From Eriocheir sinensis (lineage: Eukaryota > Arthropoda > Malacostraca > Decapoda > Varunidae), in NCBI RefSeq assembly GCF_024679095.1, contig NC_066516.1, positions 22,298,035 to 22,362,034 on the forward strand: 64,000 nt of DNA, given 5' to 3'. The translations under genes and the position numbers were made by a program. Numbering within the stretch: position 1 is the stretch's first letter; every line of letters starts with the position of its first letter. This document shows, in pieces, positions 38,926-50,814 of the stretch. The notes beneath the pieces were generated by a model. That model did no database searches, was not told the DNA's origin, and worked only from the letters and a program-made list of their open reading frames with translations.

Positions 38926-39255
38926 AATAAAGTCACAGGAAAAAAGTCACAGAAAAAAGTCACAATTTTGGTTAGGAAAAAAAGTCACCGGAAAAAAGTC
39001 ACAATTTTGGTTAGGAAAAAAAGTCACAGAAAAAAGTCACAATTTTGGTTAGGAAAAAAAGTCACAGAAAAAAAGTCACAATTTTGGTTAGGAAAAAAAA
39101 GTCAGAAAAAAGTCACAATTTTGGTTAGGAAAAAAAGTCACAGAAAAAAGTCACAATTTTGGTTAGGAAAAAAAGTCACCGGAAAAAAGTCACAATTTTG
39201 GTTAGGAAAAAAAGTCACAGAAAAAAGTCACAATTTTGGTTAGGAAAGAAAGTCA
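38926..39255. repeat. Tandem array forming the left end of a MULE
   Basis: About eight units of GTCACAATTTTGGTTAGG plus an A-rich AAAAAAGTCAC linker. The sequence AAAAAGTCA recurs in inverted orientation on the far side of the transposase remnant (39907-39955). The array therefore looks like the subterminal repeat of a transposon. Its continuous frame (VTILVRKKSHRKK repeats) is not a real protein. Confidence 0.8.
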
Positions 39256-39285
39256 GGTAGGGCTAATCAAACAAAAATATTCCAG

Positions 39286-39909
39286 TCATATGCATTCACC
39301 AGACTGAAGGATGGTATAGTGACCAACGAGGTTGAAGAATTTATTATTCCACCCTTCGCATATGTTGTTGGTACGGGCATTGTTGTTCATGGTGGCGTCA
39401 TGCACATTCCATAGGTGAGGGGCAAACATAGATGGAATGTGACGCATTCTCAGAGGCATCAGGGCATCACTGGAAATGGCAACTGGCTGCTTCATCAGTC
39501 GAAAGGAGCCTCTAACATAAGTACAATCAGAGTACGTAAATGAGCAGCTCCTCGGCTTCAGGTGGATCTTACGGAATGAGAGTTTTGAGGTATACCTTAC
39601 ACCTTCATGAACGTCCTCTAGGGGCAAAAAAGCTTGAGGATCAGTCATGCCACAAAACAAACGGAACTCAGCACTGGTATTATACTGTGTTGCCAAACCC
39701 AGTTCCTGAATCTTACGCCAAGTGGACTGCGTAAGATGATGGACACAACCTTTGCTCTCTACGTCTCGGTCAAACACTGCAGGAACACTTCTCAGTAGCT
39801 ACACCACCGTCAAAGTCAGTCACCACGGTTTGCACGTTCATAGAAAAGTTTAGGTCTGCGCACTCATCAACTATAGCCTGAAAGAGTTCTTCGTAGGTGG
39901 TACGAGACT
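39286..39909 (-). pseudogene. Broken MULE (Mutator-like) transposase fragment
   Basis: Minus strand. 39909-39790 encodes TTYEELFQAIVDECADLNFS then VVTDFDGG, which resembles the middle acidic residue region of the MULE DDE domain. A frameshift near 39785-39795 follows. From 39777 the frame reads CVHHLTQSTWRKIQELGL, FRLFCGMTDPQAFLPLEDV, LWNVHDA and RTNNICEGWNNKF, the typical C-terminal half of MULE transposases, including the RTNN-EGW signature. The N-terminal zinc finger and first catalytic residue are absent. Flanked on both sides by AAAAAGTCAC-type inverted repeats. Confidence 0.85.
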
Positions 39910-39955
39910 TTTTTTCCTGTGACATTTTTTCTGACTTTTTCACTTGACTTTTTTA
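39907..39955. repeat. Right terminal repeat of the MULE relic
   Basis: Read in complement it gives AAAAAAGTCAAGTGAAAAAG, then TCAGAAAAAATGTCACAGG, the same building blocks as the left array (AAAGTCACAGGAAAAAAGTC). No 9-bp target duplication was identified. Confidence 0.65.
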
Positions 39956-41020
39956 GCTGGACTCCCTTTCCCCTCCCCTTAATCCTCTTCCAGTTTTCTT
40001 TTCCCAGTTTTTCCTATCTTTATATTTTCCTTTCTCATACTACTCACTCACTTCCATTTTGTTTTACTTTCTTCCATTTCTTCTCTTTCCCTCCTTATCC
40101 CATTCGTCTTGTCTAGTTTTTCTTTGTAATCTATTCTTTTCCTTTCTTTTTCTCATAATATTTCTCCTTCTACAGTTTCCTTTTTTACTTTCTTTTGCTT
40201 CCTTTCCCCTCCTCTTTTGCTTCCTTTCCCCTCCTTTCATTCGTTTTCATTCGGTTTTCTTTTTCACTTTCTGCTCTCCCTTCCTTTGCCCTCCTCCTTT
40301 CATTCCTCTTCGTTTAGTTTTCTTTTACACATTCTCCTCTTCTTTTCCCCTTCCTCTCCTATCCACCCTCCCCTCGATTTTCCTGTTTCATTGGGTTGAA
40401 TTTTTTTTCTTCTTTGTGGTCCTGCGTCTCATACAAGATCCTTTTTCTGTCCACCACCTTAGTCCACCCCGTTCACCAGTCCTATCCACATTAATTCACC
40501 TCTCACCTCTCCCATCCACTACTGTTACCCATCCACTAGATTCATCCACATCCCTCTCCCATCCATCTTTCCCATCCACTACTGTTACCCATCCACTAGA
40601 TTCATCCACATCCCTCTCCCATCCATCTTTCCCATCCACTACTGTTACCCATCCACTAAAACCATCCACTACCCTCCCTCTCACCTTAACCATCCACTAC
40701 TGTTACCCATCCACTAGATCCATCCACTACCCTCCCTCTTCCATCTTTCCCATCCACTACTGTAATCCATCCACTAAACTCATTCAATACCCTTCCCCTT
40801 CCACCTTTCCCATCCACTACTGCTACCCTTCCACCAGAGTCATCCACATCCCTCTCCCATCCACCCTCCCCTTCCACTGCTCTTCCTTCCCCCTCCACCA
40901 GCGTTTGTCTCCCTTCTCTTCTGTTTTAACGCTTATCTTCTCCTTCCTTTGTCTTTCATTCGCGTCAATTTCCCTTCCTCCCTTCATCTGTGTCTCATTA
41001 TTAGTTTGCTTTGTCTTGCT
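39956..41020. repeat. Pyrimidine-rich region with CCATCCACTACTGTTACC minisatellite
   Basis: From about 40485 to 40870 the unit CCATCCACTACTGTTACC plus a variable spacer repeats six to seven times. Three copies are nearly identical with a 66-bp period (start near 40513, 40579 and 40645). The long open frame across this region is low-complexity. Confidence 0.8.
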
Positions 41021-41026
41021 TTGATC

Positions 41027-41029
<3 letters not shown>

Positions 41030-41109
<80 letters not shown>

Positions 41110-41133
41110 CTTTGTTTTTGTTCGGTGTCTCTG

Positions 41134-41216
<83 letters not shown>
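41030..41216. repeat. Adjacent (GT)n and (TC)n arrays
   Basis: Pure GT at about 41030-41105 and TC at about 41131-41216, separated by 25 bp. Confidence 0.95.
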
Positions 41217-41219
<3 letters not shown>

Positions 41220-41768
41220 AAGGAAACAAGATGGCGACCGGAAATGGTCCCGTTGAGAAAAATGGTTCCTGGATGATGGAAGAGAAGGAAGGGGAGGAGG
41301 AGGAGAAATAAAAATAAAAGGTAGGAATAAAAAAAAGAAATAAATAAAAGCAGAATGAAAAGGGAGGAGGAGGAGGAGGAGGAGGAGGAGGCGATGAAAG
41401 ACGAACGAAAAGAAAGGAGGAGGAAGGAGGAGGAGAAGAACGAATAGGGAGGAGAAAGAGGAGAAGGAAAAAGAGGAGAAAGAGGAAGAGGAGGAGGGGG
41501 AGGAGGAGGAGAAGTTGGATGATGATGATAATGAGGTGGAGGATGAGTAGGATTATGAGAAAAAAGAACGGATAGGGAGGAGGAGGAGGAGGAGGAGGAG
41601 AAGGAGGAGGAGGAGGAGGAGGAGGAGGAGGAGGAGAAGGAGTAAGAGAAAGAAAAAGGAGAAATGATAAAAGATATGGAATAAAGAGGAATGAATAAAG
41701 ACAAATGAGATAAAGAGAAGAAGACAAAAGTTGAATAAAGACTTGGGAAAGGAAGATGGATGGGATGT

Positions 41769-41857
<89 letters not shown>

Positions 41858-43900
41858 TGTATGTGAGTGGAAAAACAGAGAGTAAGAAAAATGAGAAAGA
41901 CAGGGACAGAAACAGAGGAAGGAGGGAGGGAGGAGGTAGGAAAAGGTATGGAGAGAAGGAGAGAAAAGAGGCTCTGTGGAGGGAATCAAAGAGAGGGATT
42001 GTGTTATGGAGACAAATGTTGGTGAGCAGAGTTGTGGCCGTGAGGAAAAAAAAGAAAAAGGGAGAGAGAAGGTGAGAAAAACCGTTTGGGGGTAAGGAAA
42101 GACGGGGTAGAAAGTGCGGAAAGGATGGGAGTTGGGAAGGAAGGAAGGAAAGGAGAACAGATAAAACACGTGAAGAAAGAATGGAAGAAAGGAGTGATAG
42201 GTATATAGAAAAGAGGATTAAAGGAGGGAAAACCAAGAACGGGAGAAGTTTCAGGGAGATTAAAGAAGTGGAAAGGGAAGAGGTAGTGAAAAGTTGGGAA
42301 TGAAGGAATGAGAGAAGAAAAGAAAGATGAAGCGAGATAGAAAAGAGGGGAGAAGAGATAGTTAGACAGGAATGGAGCAAAAGACGGAGGGAAAAGGAAG
42401 TAGGAACAAATTGAGAAGGAATGAAGGAAGGAGAGACGAGAGGAGAAAGTAAAATGGGGAGGAAAGAAGGAAGGAAGAAAGGAATGACAGGTAGAGGAAG
42501 GAAGTTAAGAAAGGAAGGAGAAGCAAGAAGTAACGAAGGAGTATCAGGAAGAGGAATGGAGAGAGGGAGAGGGAAGGAAGGAAGGAAGGAAGGAGGGAAG
42601 GAGGAGAGGAACGAGCACATGTAAAGTGGGGAGGAAGGAAAGAAAAAAAAAAGAGTAAGAAGGAAAAGCAGAAGGAAGTGAGGAAAGAAGAGGTGACTGG
42701 GGAGAGGGGGAGGAAAAAAAAGAGGTGGAGAGAGATGACAAGGAAAGAGGTGGGGGTGGGGGGGGGGGGGAAGAAAAGAGGAAGAAGAGAGAGTACGAGG
42801 AAGGAGGGAGAAACTAGTAAAGAAAAGTGTCATGGAGTGGAGAGCAAGAGAGAGGAGGGAAGGAAGGAGGGGAAAGGGAAGGGAGGGAAAGAGAAAAGTG
42901 AGACGCCTGGGAGCGCTATAGAAAGCCCGAAGGTTAAGTCTGAAAGTGTAGTATGTTTGGCCGGCAGCGGGATCAGGTCAGGGAGAGAGTGCCCAGGGGT
43001 GAGTTAGGTTGAGAGTGTGGGTGCAGGGGCGGGGGAGGGGGGGGGAGAGTGAAAGGGATGATGGTGAGTGGGTACTGGGGGTGAGGGATGAAAGGGATGG
43101 CGGGGATTGGGTGTTGGTAGTTGGACAGGGGATGGCGGGGAGTTGGTGTTGTATGAGGGGTTGAAGGGGATAGCGGGGAGTGGATGGGTGCTGGTAGTGC
43201 AGTGGAAGAGTGGACGCAGAGGCAAAGAAAAACATGTGGAAGGAAAGGGTGGGGAGTATACAGAGAAAAGAGAAAGAGAAGGCGAGGAGATGGATTAAAA
43301 AGAGGCCATGTAAGGACAGAAATAGAGAGAGAAGGGGAAGAGAAGGTGAAGGGAAGGGGAATATCGAAGAAAAAGGAAGGAAATGGAAAGAGAAAAGATA
43401 AGGATGTGAGGAGAGCTATAGAGAGAGGAAAGGGGATAGAGAGAGAAGGGGAAGAGAAGGGGAAGGAAAGGAGAATATCGTAGAAAAAGGAAGGAAATGG
43501 AAAGAGAAAAGATAAGGAAGTGAGGAGAGCGATAGAAAGAGGAAAGGGGATAGAGAGAGAAGGCGAAGAGAAGGTGAAGGGAAGGAAAATATCGAAGAAA
43601 AAGGAAGGAAATGGAAAGAGAAAAGATAAGGAAGGAAGGAAATGGAAAGAGAAAAGATAAGGAAGTGAGGAGAGCGATAGAAAGAGGAAAGGGGATAGAG
43701 AGAGAAGGAGAAGAGAAGGTGAAGGGAGGGAGAATATTGTAGAAGAAAGAAGGGAGTGGATAGAGAAAAGATAGGGATGTGAGGAGAGCGATAGAAAGAG
43801 GACAGGGGAAGGGAAGGTGAGGAAGGACATAAGAGGAAAGAAAAAGAGGTGAGGAAAGGAAGGTGAGATGAAATGGGATATAGAGGAAGGAGAATCTAAC
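41217..43900. repeat. Long purine tract with AGG, GA and G-run repeats
   Basis: About 2.7 kb that is almost only A and G on the + strand. It includes (AGG)n at 41366-41391 and 41577-41638, (GA)n at about 41773-41855, and G runs near 42760. Minus-strand open frames of up to 426 codons (for example 41553-42833) are Ser/Leu/Phe/Pro-rich by composition and are rejected as genes. A short non-purine window lies at 42905-43010. Confidence 0.85.
43315..43810. repeat. Minisatellite, about 116-bp purine-rich unit, four copies
   Basis: ATAGAGAGAGAAGG followed by GAAGAGAAGGTGAAGG, AATATCG and GAAATGGAAAGAGAAAAGAT recurs at about 43321, 43437, 43551 and 43693. The third-to-fourth step is longer because a 30-bp internal piece is duplicated. 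Confidence 0.85.
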
Positions 43901-45384
43901 GTGGGCTTGACTTGGGCAGGGAGGACAGACCCCCCCCCCCCGGAAATAAAACCCTTAACAAAACCCCTTAGGATAAAAAATAAAAATAAATTAAATCAGT
44001 TGAAGTGCAAAATTGAATAAAAAACCACCCACTATTAAAACCGACAGAATAAAAGTAGAATAATTCAACATTTATGTAATCATGAAAAAGTATTATAATC
44101 TTTCTCTTTGTAAGTTCACTCCACCTGATCATCGTTTCGTCTACCTGAGTAATCCTGCAAAATCAAAATCAAAATCACCGGTCACTGTGGAGGGCAAGTC
44201 AAATAACAGGATCAAAAGAGGGAATGCAAGGTTTAGTTACATTAAGACAAAGAGTGTGGAGTGAATAGGGAAGGGAACTGAAGGGAAGGGATGGGAAGGA
44301 AAGGGAGGATAGAGAAGGGAAGGGGACAGAAGATACGGTTGGGGTGAGGATGGGATGAATAAAAATAATAAAAATGTAGGAAAATAAGGAGGAGGTGTTA
44401 GGTTTAAAAATGCAGGAAAATAAGAAGAGAATGTGTACGTACGTAAGTGTTGGGGTCATGGCAGTGGTAGTATCAGGGAGAGCTTTCAGGCAGGGAGGGA
44501 AATGAGAGAGGGTGTAGGGGGTGGGAGACGAGGCATTGCAGGATAGACAGAAGAGGCGGGAGAGAGACGGTAGGCCAGGGAGGGGAGTGGAGGGGAATGG
44601 ACAGAGGATGTATGCTTGGGGTGGAAAAACAGTAACGGCGGTCTGACGGGGTTTTTATGGGGCCCATTTCGACTCGGGGATATTAATGGCAGGAGAAAGT
44701 TTAAGGGAGTGTCCATGTGTTAGTCTGGAGGCAGGGAGAGCGAGAGGGAGTTGGATGAGGAGGAGGACGAGGACGAGGGCCAGGACGAGTAGTAGTAGTA
44801 GTAGGAGGAGGAGGAGGAGGAGGAGGAGGAGGAGGAGGAGGGGTGCAAGCTTGGCAAGAGGGAGGAGGAAGAGGGATGTGTAGGGTGATTAGTCAGACAA
44901 GGAAAGGGAGGAAAGGGGGGATAGGGGGAAGACAGGAAAAATGACAGAGGAGAAAGGGTTGGGAGGAGGAGGAGGAGGAGGAGGAGGAGGAGGAGAAGGA
45001 GAAGGAGGAGGAGGAGGAGGAGGAGGAGGAGGAGGAGGAGGAGGAGGAAATTTGGAAAGGGGGAAAAAAAATAGACGGGGGTGGTCCACTCTCCCCAGTG
45101 TAAAATGTGGAGCGTTTGTGCTGGCCATAAAACTTGTTACACATATATCTATTACGTCGACTAAGATGTTTTGATGTTCCTTTGCTTTTAAGACTGATAA
45201 GGGAGTGGATGGAGGAGGCAGTGGCGCCTCTCAAGGTTAGAGCGTCAGTTCAGGCCTTGTAATGCAGAGGTAGCCCTAGTCTTCACGACAAAGCCGGTGT
45301 TCTGCACAAATTTTCCGAGTCCCGATTCGTCCCGCGGGAAGCCTTGTAAACACACTCCACCACATGCTATCACTGTTTATTGGG
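43901..45384. other. Non-coding with AGG/GGA arrays
   Basis: AT-rich at 43930-44270, then purine-rich. AGG repeats at about 44800-44840 and GGA repeats at 44963-45050. No gene recognised. Confidence 0.5.
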
Positions 45385-45945
45385 TCATTTTCAGTTACAA
45401 CACATCACACAGACACCAGCGAAATACGTTCTGCCAATGTAATCTGATGCATGGCAATTAAAACAAATAAATGTGTAAGTTTTTAAAAAGAAGTTTGTAT
45501 CATATTGACGTGCTATTTTTCATTAACTGCTCCTGTTCGCTGGCTCGTTTTCAGTTCCAGTACATCACACAGACACCAGCGAAATACGTTCTGCCAAGGT
45601 AATCTGATGCATGGAAATTAAAACAAATAAATGTGTAAGTTTTTAAAAAGAAGTTTGTATCATATTGACATTCTATTTTTCATTAACTGCTCCTGTTCGC
45701 TGGCTCGTTTTCAGTCCCAGTACATCACACAGACACCAGCGAAATACGTTCTGCCAATGTAATCTGATGCATGGCGATTAAAAGAAATAAATGTGTCAGT
45801 TTTTAAAAAGAAGTCTGTATCATATTGACATGCTATTTTTCATTAACTGCTCCTGTTCGCTGGCTCGTTTTCAGTCCCAGTACATCACACAGACACCAAA
45901 GAAATACCTTTTGCCAATGTAAGCCGAGGCATGGCGTCTCTCATC
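45385..45945. repeat. 160-bp satellite, about 3.5 monomers
   Basis: CATCACACAGACACCAGCG occurs at about 45403, 45563, 45723 and (last copy diverging) 45883, an exact 160-bp period. Monomers contain GAAATACGTTCTGCCAATGT and TAAATGTGTAAGTTTTTAAA and are more than about 90% alike by eye. The last monomer is cut off where the telomere-type tract begins. Confidence 0.95.
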
Positions 45946-45982
45946 ATCAAATCTCATCCTTTTTCTCACACCCGTCACTAAA

Positions 45983-46390
45983 AACCTAACCTAACCTAAC
46001 CTAACTTAACCTTACCTAACCTTCTCTAACCTAACCTTACCTAACCTTTCCTAACCTAACCTGACCTAACCTAACTTAACCTTACCTAACCTTCCCAAAC
46101 CTAACCTAACTTAACCTTACCTAACCTTCCCAAACCTAACCTAACTTAACCTTACCTAACCTTCCCTAACCTAACCTAACCTAACCTTACCTAACCTTCC
46201 CTAACCTAACCTAACCTTACCTAACCTTCCCTAACCTAACCTAACCTAACCTAACTTAACCATACCTAACCTTCCCTAACCTAACCTAACCTAACCTTAC
46301 CTAACCTTCCCTAACCTAACCTAACCTAACCTAACTTAACCATACCTAACCTTCCCTAACCTAACCTAACCTAACCTAACCTAACGTAAC
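45983..46390. repeat. Interstitial telomere-type tract (CCTAA)n
   Basis: About 400 bp of CCTAA units with variants CTTAA, CCTTA and CCTTCC, in the C-rich orientation on the + strand. TTAGG is the telomere repeat of most arthropods, including decapods. A secondary unit of about 50-60 bp (CTTAACCATACCTAACCTTCC at about 46255 and 46335) shows internal reamplification, so it is not a fresh telomere. Confidence 0.9.
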
Positions 46391-46589
46391 CCAATCTTAC
46401 CTCCCCTTTCCCTCTCCGTCGTCCTCTTTCCCTCCCTTCTCTCTCTCTCTCTCTCTCTCAACAGGTCCAAGGCAAGAATAAGCCCCCCCACACACACACA
46501 CAGCGTAACGCGAGGTAATTCCCCTCAGAACAGAAGAACTCATCTCCTGTCCGAGCCAAGGCTGTTCCAAATATACCCTCTTTCACACA

Positions 46590-46639
<50 letters not shown>

Positions 46640-47040
46640 CCCACGGAGCCAACTAGCGTCCCCTTGTGAGTTAGTGGCGGGGTAGGACATGTATAGCTCC
46701 CAGTCCTTGTACTACAGCAGAAGGGAAAGAAGGAGAGAGTGGCGATGGCAGGGAGAGGCGGGGAAGGGAATGAAAGGTATGAGATTCTTTGAAGAGTATG
46801 AGAGTGAAAGTTTATTTTTATTTTTTGGACTCCACCTGGGTATTTGCACATCAGTAAAGCTATAGTAACATCTTCAGGCATACCTTTATATATATTTTTT
46901 TTAGTTTTGAAGCTTTCTCATCATTTATATATTTTTTTTTTTTCCGCGAAGAGTTTATTGTAAGAGTTAGGCGACTAAGGAGTGAGTTTGTTTTATTCGT
47001 TCGTTTGTTTGTTCCGTCTGTTGTTGTTGATGGCGCTTGG
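46391..47040. other. Non-coding with (CT)n arrays
   Basis: CT runs at about 46439-46459 and 46591-46632. No gene recognised. Confidence 0.6.
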
Positions 47041-47156
47041 TAGATTGGGTTAGGTAAGGTCATGTTAGGCTAGGGAAAGTTATGTTAAGTTCATTTACGT
47101 TAGGTGACGGTCGATTGCGGAGGTTAGGCTAAGTTAGGTCAGCTCAGGTCAGGTTT

Positions 47157-47157
<1 letters not shown>
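47041..47157. repeat. Degenerate TTAGG-type tract, opposite orientation
   Basis: Repeated GGTTAGGTAAGG, TGTTAGGCTAGGG and GGTTAGGCTAAGTTAGG, the G-rich orientation on the + strand, 650 bp from the CCTAA tract. It is strongly diverged. Confidence 0.6.
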
Positions 47158-47202
<45 letters not shown>

Positions 47203-47301
47203 CATTTATGAAGTGATAAATTGCTTTAGTGGTGGCGTGCTGTTGATGAACGTCATTGTGATGGGCGGATTGCAGCATTGTGTTTGTTGTTTGTGTTGTT
47301 G

Positions 47302-47393
<92 letters not shown>

Positions 47394-47394
47394 G

Positions 47395-47434
<40 letters not shown>

Positions 47435-47435
47435 C
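47158..47435. repeat. (GT)n then long (TAT)n and (AGT)n arrays
   Basis: GT at 47158-47198, ATT/TAT at about 47305-47394, AGT/TAG at about 47395-47430. Confidence 0.95.
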
Positions 47436-47773
47436 AGTAGTAGTATCGTTGTTGTGGATGACGGAGACAGTGACAATGTTGGTGGTGATGGTGGTGATCA
47501 TGACTGTGTTTCTTAGCTTGATGGCGGTAGTAATGACGATGATAGTAGTGGTAGAGGTAGCTGGAGTAATTGGAGGGGATGATTGTAGTGGGCGTGACGG
47601 TGATGGCATTGTTGTGGTAGGTAACTGCACAACATAGCAGACGAAAAAAAACACCCCTGCGTAAACCACGGAACTGAAGTAAGGACGCGTAAGGAGGATT
47701 TACTGACCTGGTGATCCTGATTTACATGATGCTGATGATGACAATGATGATGATGATGGTGGTGATTTACATA

Positions 47774-47818
<45 letters not shown>

Positions 47819-48285
47819 TTTCTTTCTTTCATTTTGTTTTTATTCCTTCTTGTCTCTTTTTTCTTCCTTAATTTCTTTCTTTTTTTTTCTTTCATTTTTT
47901 CTTTCTTTTTCTTCATTTCTTTCATTCTGCTTTTTATCCTTTCTTGTTTTTTCTCATTCTTCCATAATTTCTATCCTTTTCTTCCTTCCTCATCTACGCC
48001 GGGGTTAACTCAAAAGGACCACTGTATGACAAAATCAGTGGAGACATTCATTCATCCACTCACCCTACCTGACTCACCCCGCATCCAACCGCTCCTCTGA
48101 CTTGCATACGTTCCCTCGTCATCGCCGGCCGTTCGTCACCTCTGTAATGGGGTCCGCGTCGCCGCCCTTGGCCCACGCCGTAAAAAAAAGCATTAATGAA
48201 GTTAGTGACGTTAGTAAATTGGGCAAAATATTGGTCGTATACTAACGTTGAAATCTTGAGCGACCTTCATCTATCACTCTCGATT
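47436..48285. other. Non-coding, triplet- and pyrimidine-rich
   Basis: Degenerate GGTGGTGA and GATGATGAT triplets, a CT array at 47777-47812 and T-rich pyrimidine DNA to about 47990. A higher-complexity patch lies at 48060-48270, without a recognised gene. Confidence 0.5.
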
Positions 48286-48584
<299 letters not shown>

Positions 48585-48587
<3 letters not shown>

Positions 48588-48977
48588 TATATATGATGGC
48601 AAAACCCGGCGTGTCATTTTAGAGCCATTAAGTTTTTTTTTGTGACCTTCTTGATACTTTTATGAGTTTGTCTACCTTAAGTTCATGTTCTCAGTTGTTA
48701 TTTATTTGTTTATTAATTTGTTTATCTGTCTTTCTTTCATTACTTTTATCTTTCGTTTTCTTTTTCTTTCATATCTTCTTTCTCTCGTTTTCTGCTTTTT
48801 TTTCTTTCCTTGTTTTATCAATTATTTTTCTTTTCTCTTCCTTTCTTTCTTTTATTTTTCATTTGCCTTATTTTCTATCTTTCTCATTTTTATTCAGTGA
48901 TTGAATTAGTAATTTATTTAGTTATGTACAAAATTTCACGTTTTTAATGATATTACACTCACTATGTACAACTAGAT

Positions 48978-49027
<50 letters not shown>

Positions 49028-49660
49028 GGGGTCACCGTAGCCAGTATTAGGTCATCAAAGAAAGGACATGCTGGTGGTGCCCTCTGGCGGAACCCTCAAA
49101 CACCTGCCCCATGAGAGGTATATACGTAAGGTGAAGGATGTCATTTATAGATAGCTACCTGGCCCTTCTATTGCTCCTTTTGCTTCTTCGTTCCTCCTCC
49201 CTCTACCCCAATGCATGTCTATCTTCTCCCTCCTTTCTTTCTCTTCCACACAGTCTCATATGTCCGCCTCGTCTCATTTTTTTCCTTCTCTCTCCTCTCG
49301 TTGCTTGCCATTTCTATGTTAACCCATCATTCCTATTCTCTTTGTCTTAAAATCTTACATACTCTCCCTGTCTCATCACTTCTCCCTTACTCTCTGTCTT
49401 AACCCATCTTTTTCACTCCCCTTGTCTCATTCCTTCTCTCTTGCTCTCCCTGTCTTATGCCATCTTTCTCACTTTCACTGTCTCATCCCTTCTCTCTTAT
49501 TCTCTTTGTCTTAACCCATATTTCTCACTCCTTTGTCTCATTCCTTCTCTTTTACTTTGTCTTAAACCATCCTTCTTCCTCTTGCTGCCTCATCCCTTTC
49601 TTCCACAATTATGCTGTTTTGCCGCCCTGGTCGTCAATCTCTTGTGCTCCGTCTTAGTAA
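48585..49660. repeat. T/C-rich DNA with an (AC)n array
   Basis: AC at 48981-49023. From about 49330 to 49580 the motif TCTCATCCCTTCTCTCTTACTCTC-like (about 60 bp) recurs degenerately. No gene. Confidence 0.6.
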
Positions 49661-49683
49661 ATCAGTCAAACACGGTAATTGGG

Positions 49684-49879
49684 CACCGTTGCCGGATTAT
49701 CGTACTCAGAGCCTCGTATTCACCGGTTTCTGAGTCATAGCTATTGCCAAAAAAACACCAATAATTGAGTATTTTAACGAAAACTATATATGAAGGCAGT
49801 TATTGGGGTCGAGGAGGCAGTTATTGGGGTCGGAAATCGGCAAACAGAGGAGGCTGAGTACGACAATCTGGCAACGATG
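49684..49879. mobile_element. hAT-like MITE, copy 1 (196 bp)
   Basis: Ends CACCGTTGCCGGATTATCG and, in complement, CATCGTTGCCAGATTGTCG form terminal inverted repeats continuing with TACTCAG. It is bordered by a perfect 8-bp direct repeat TAATTGGG (49676-49683 and 49880-49887). The internal GCAGTTATTGGGGTCG is duplicated at 49796 and 49818. No coding capacity. The 8-bp duplication is typical of hAT transposases. Confidence 0.88.
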
Positions 49880-50027
49880 TAATTGGGTGCCCCGACGTGT
49901 ATAAATCTTGCTCCACCTGGCGGCTTGGTGTGGCAGCGTGAGGTTGAGAGAGACGCGAGAACTGACTGACTTGACTCTCTTCTTGAAGCACGCAGGCACG
50001 AGGGATCCAGTGTAGCGTATACATCAA

Positions 50028-50228
50028 GAGTGCTACCTACCTAACTACCTACCTGCCTGCCTACCTGCCTCCTACCTACCTACCTACCTACCTGCCTGCC
50101 TGCCTACCTGCCTCCTACCTACCTCCCTACCTACCTGCCTCCTACCTACCTACCTACCTACCTGCCTGCATGCCTACCTGCCTCCTACCTACCTCCCTAC
50201 CTACCTGCCTGCCTGCATGCCTGCCTGC
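50028..50228. repeat. (CTAC/CTGC) tetranucleotide array
   Basis: About 200 bp of CTACCTAC and CTGCCTGC with a higher-order pattern (CTGCCTCCTACCTACC repeated four times). Confidence 0.95.
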
Positions 50229-50466
50229 TTTTGTCGCCGCCCTTGTTAATAGGATGATGAATTTGGCCTTATTAACAGGAAATTATGGTGGAGTTCCTCT
50301 TTGCATGTGTGGAGGGGAGGTAATCTGTAGGAAGTGGAGACTATTGTGGCGGGAGATGTGGAGGAGGGTGGAGGGAGTTCGGATAGGGGTTAGGAGGACG
50401 AGGTAGAAGCAGAAGAGGAGAGAGCAGCAGCAGTAGCATAAAAGTAGTTGAAGTAGAGAAACAAGG

Positions 50467-50812
<346 letters not shown>

Positions 50813-50814
<2 letters not shown>

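Noticed and set aside
38842..39243. 133-codon frame with repeated VTILVRKKSHRKK
   Set aside because: It is the tandem array at the end of the MULE relic; the frame persists only because of the repeat period.
38926..39255. Regularly spaced repeats that look like a CRISPR array
   Set aside because: Units are contiguous, without unique spacers, in a eukaryotic intergenic region next to a transposase relic.
39286..39777. Intact host gene for the MULE-like protein
   Set aside because: The upstream part continues in another frame after a frameshift and both flanks are transposon-like repeats, so it is a relic and not a domesticated gene.
41553..42833. 426-codon and overlapping 354-codon minus-strand frames
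   Set aside because: Complement of the purine tract; low-complexity Ser/Leu/Phe text without any motif.
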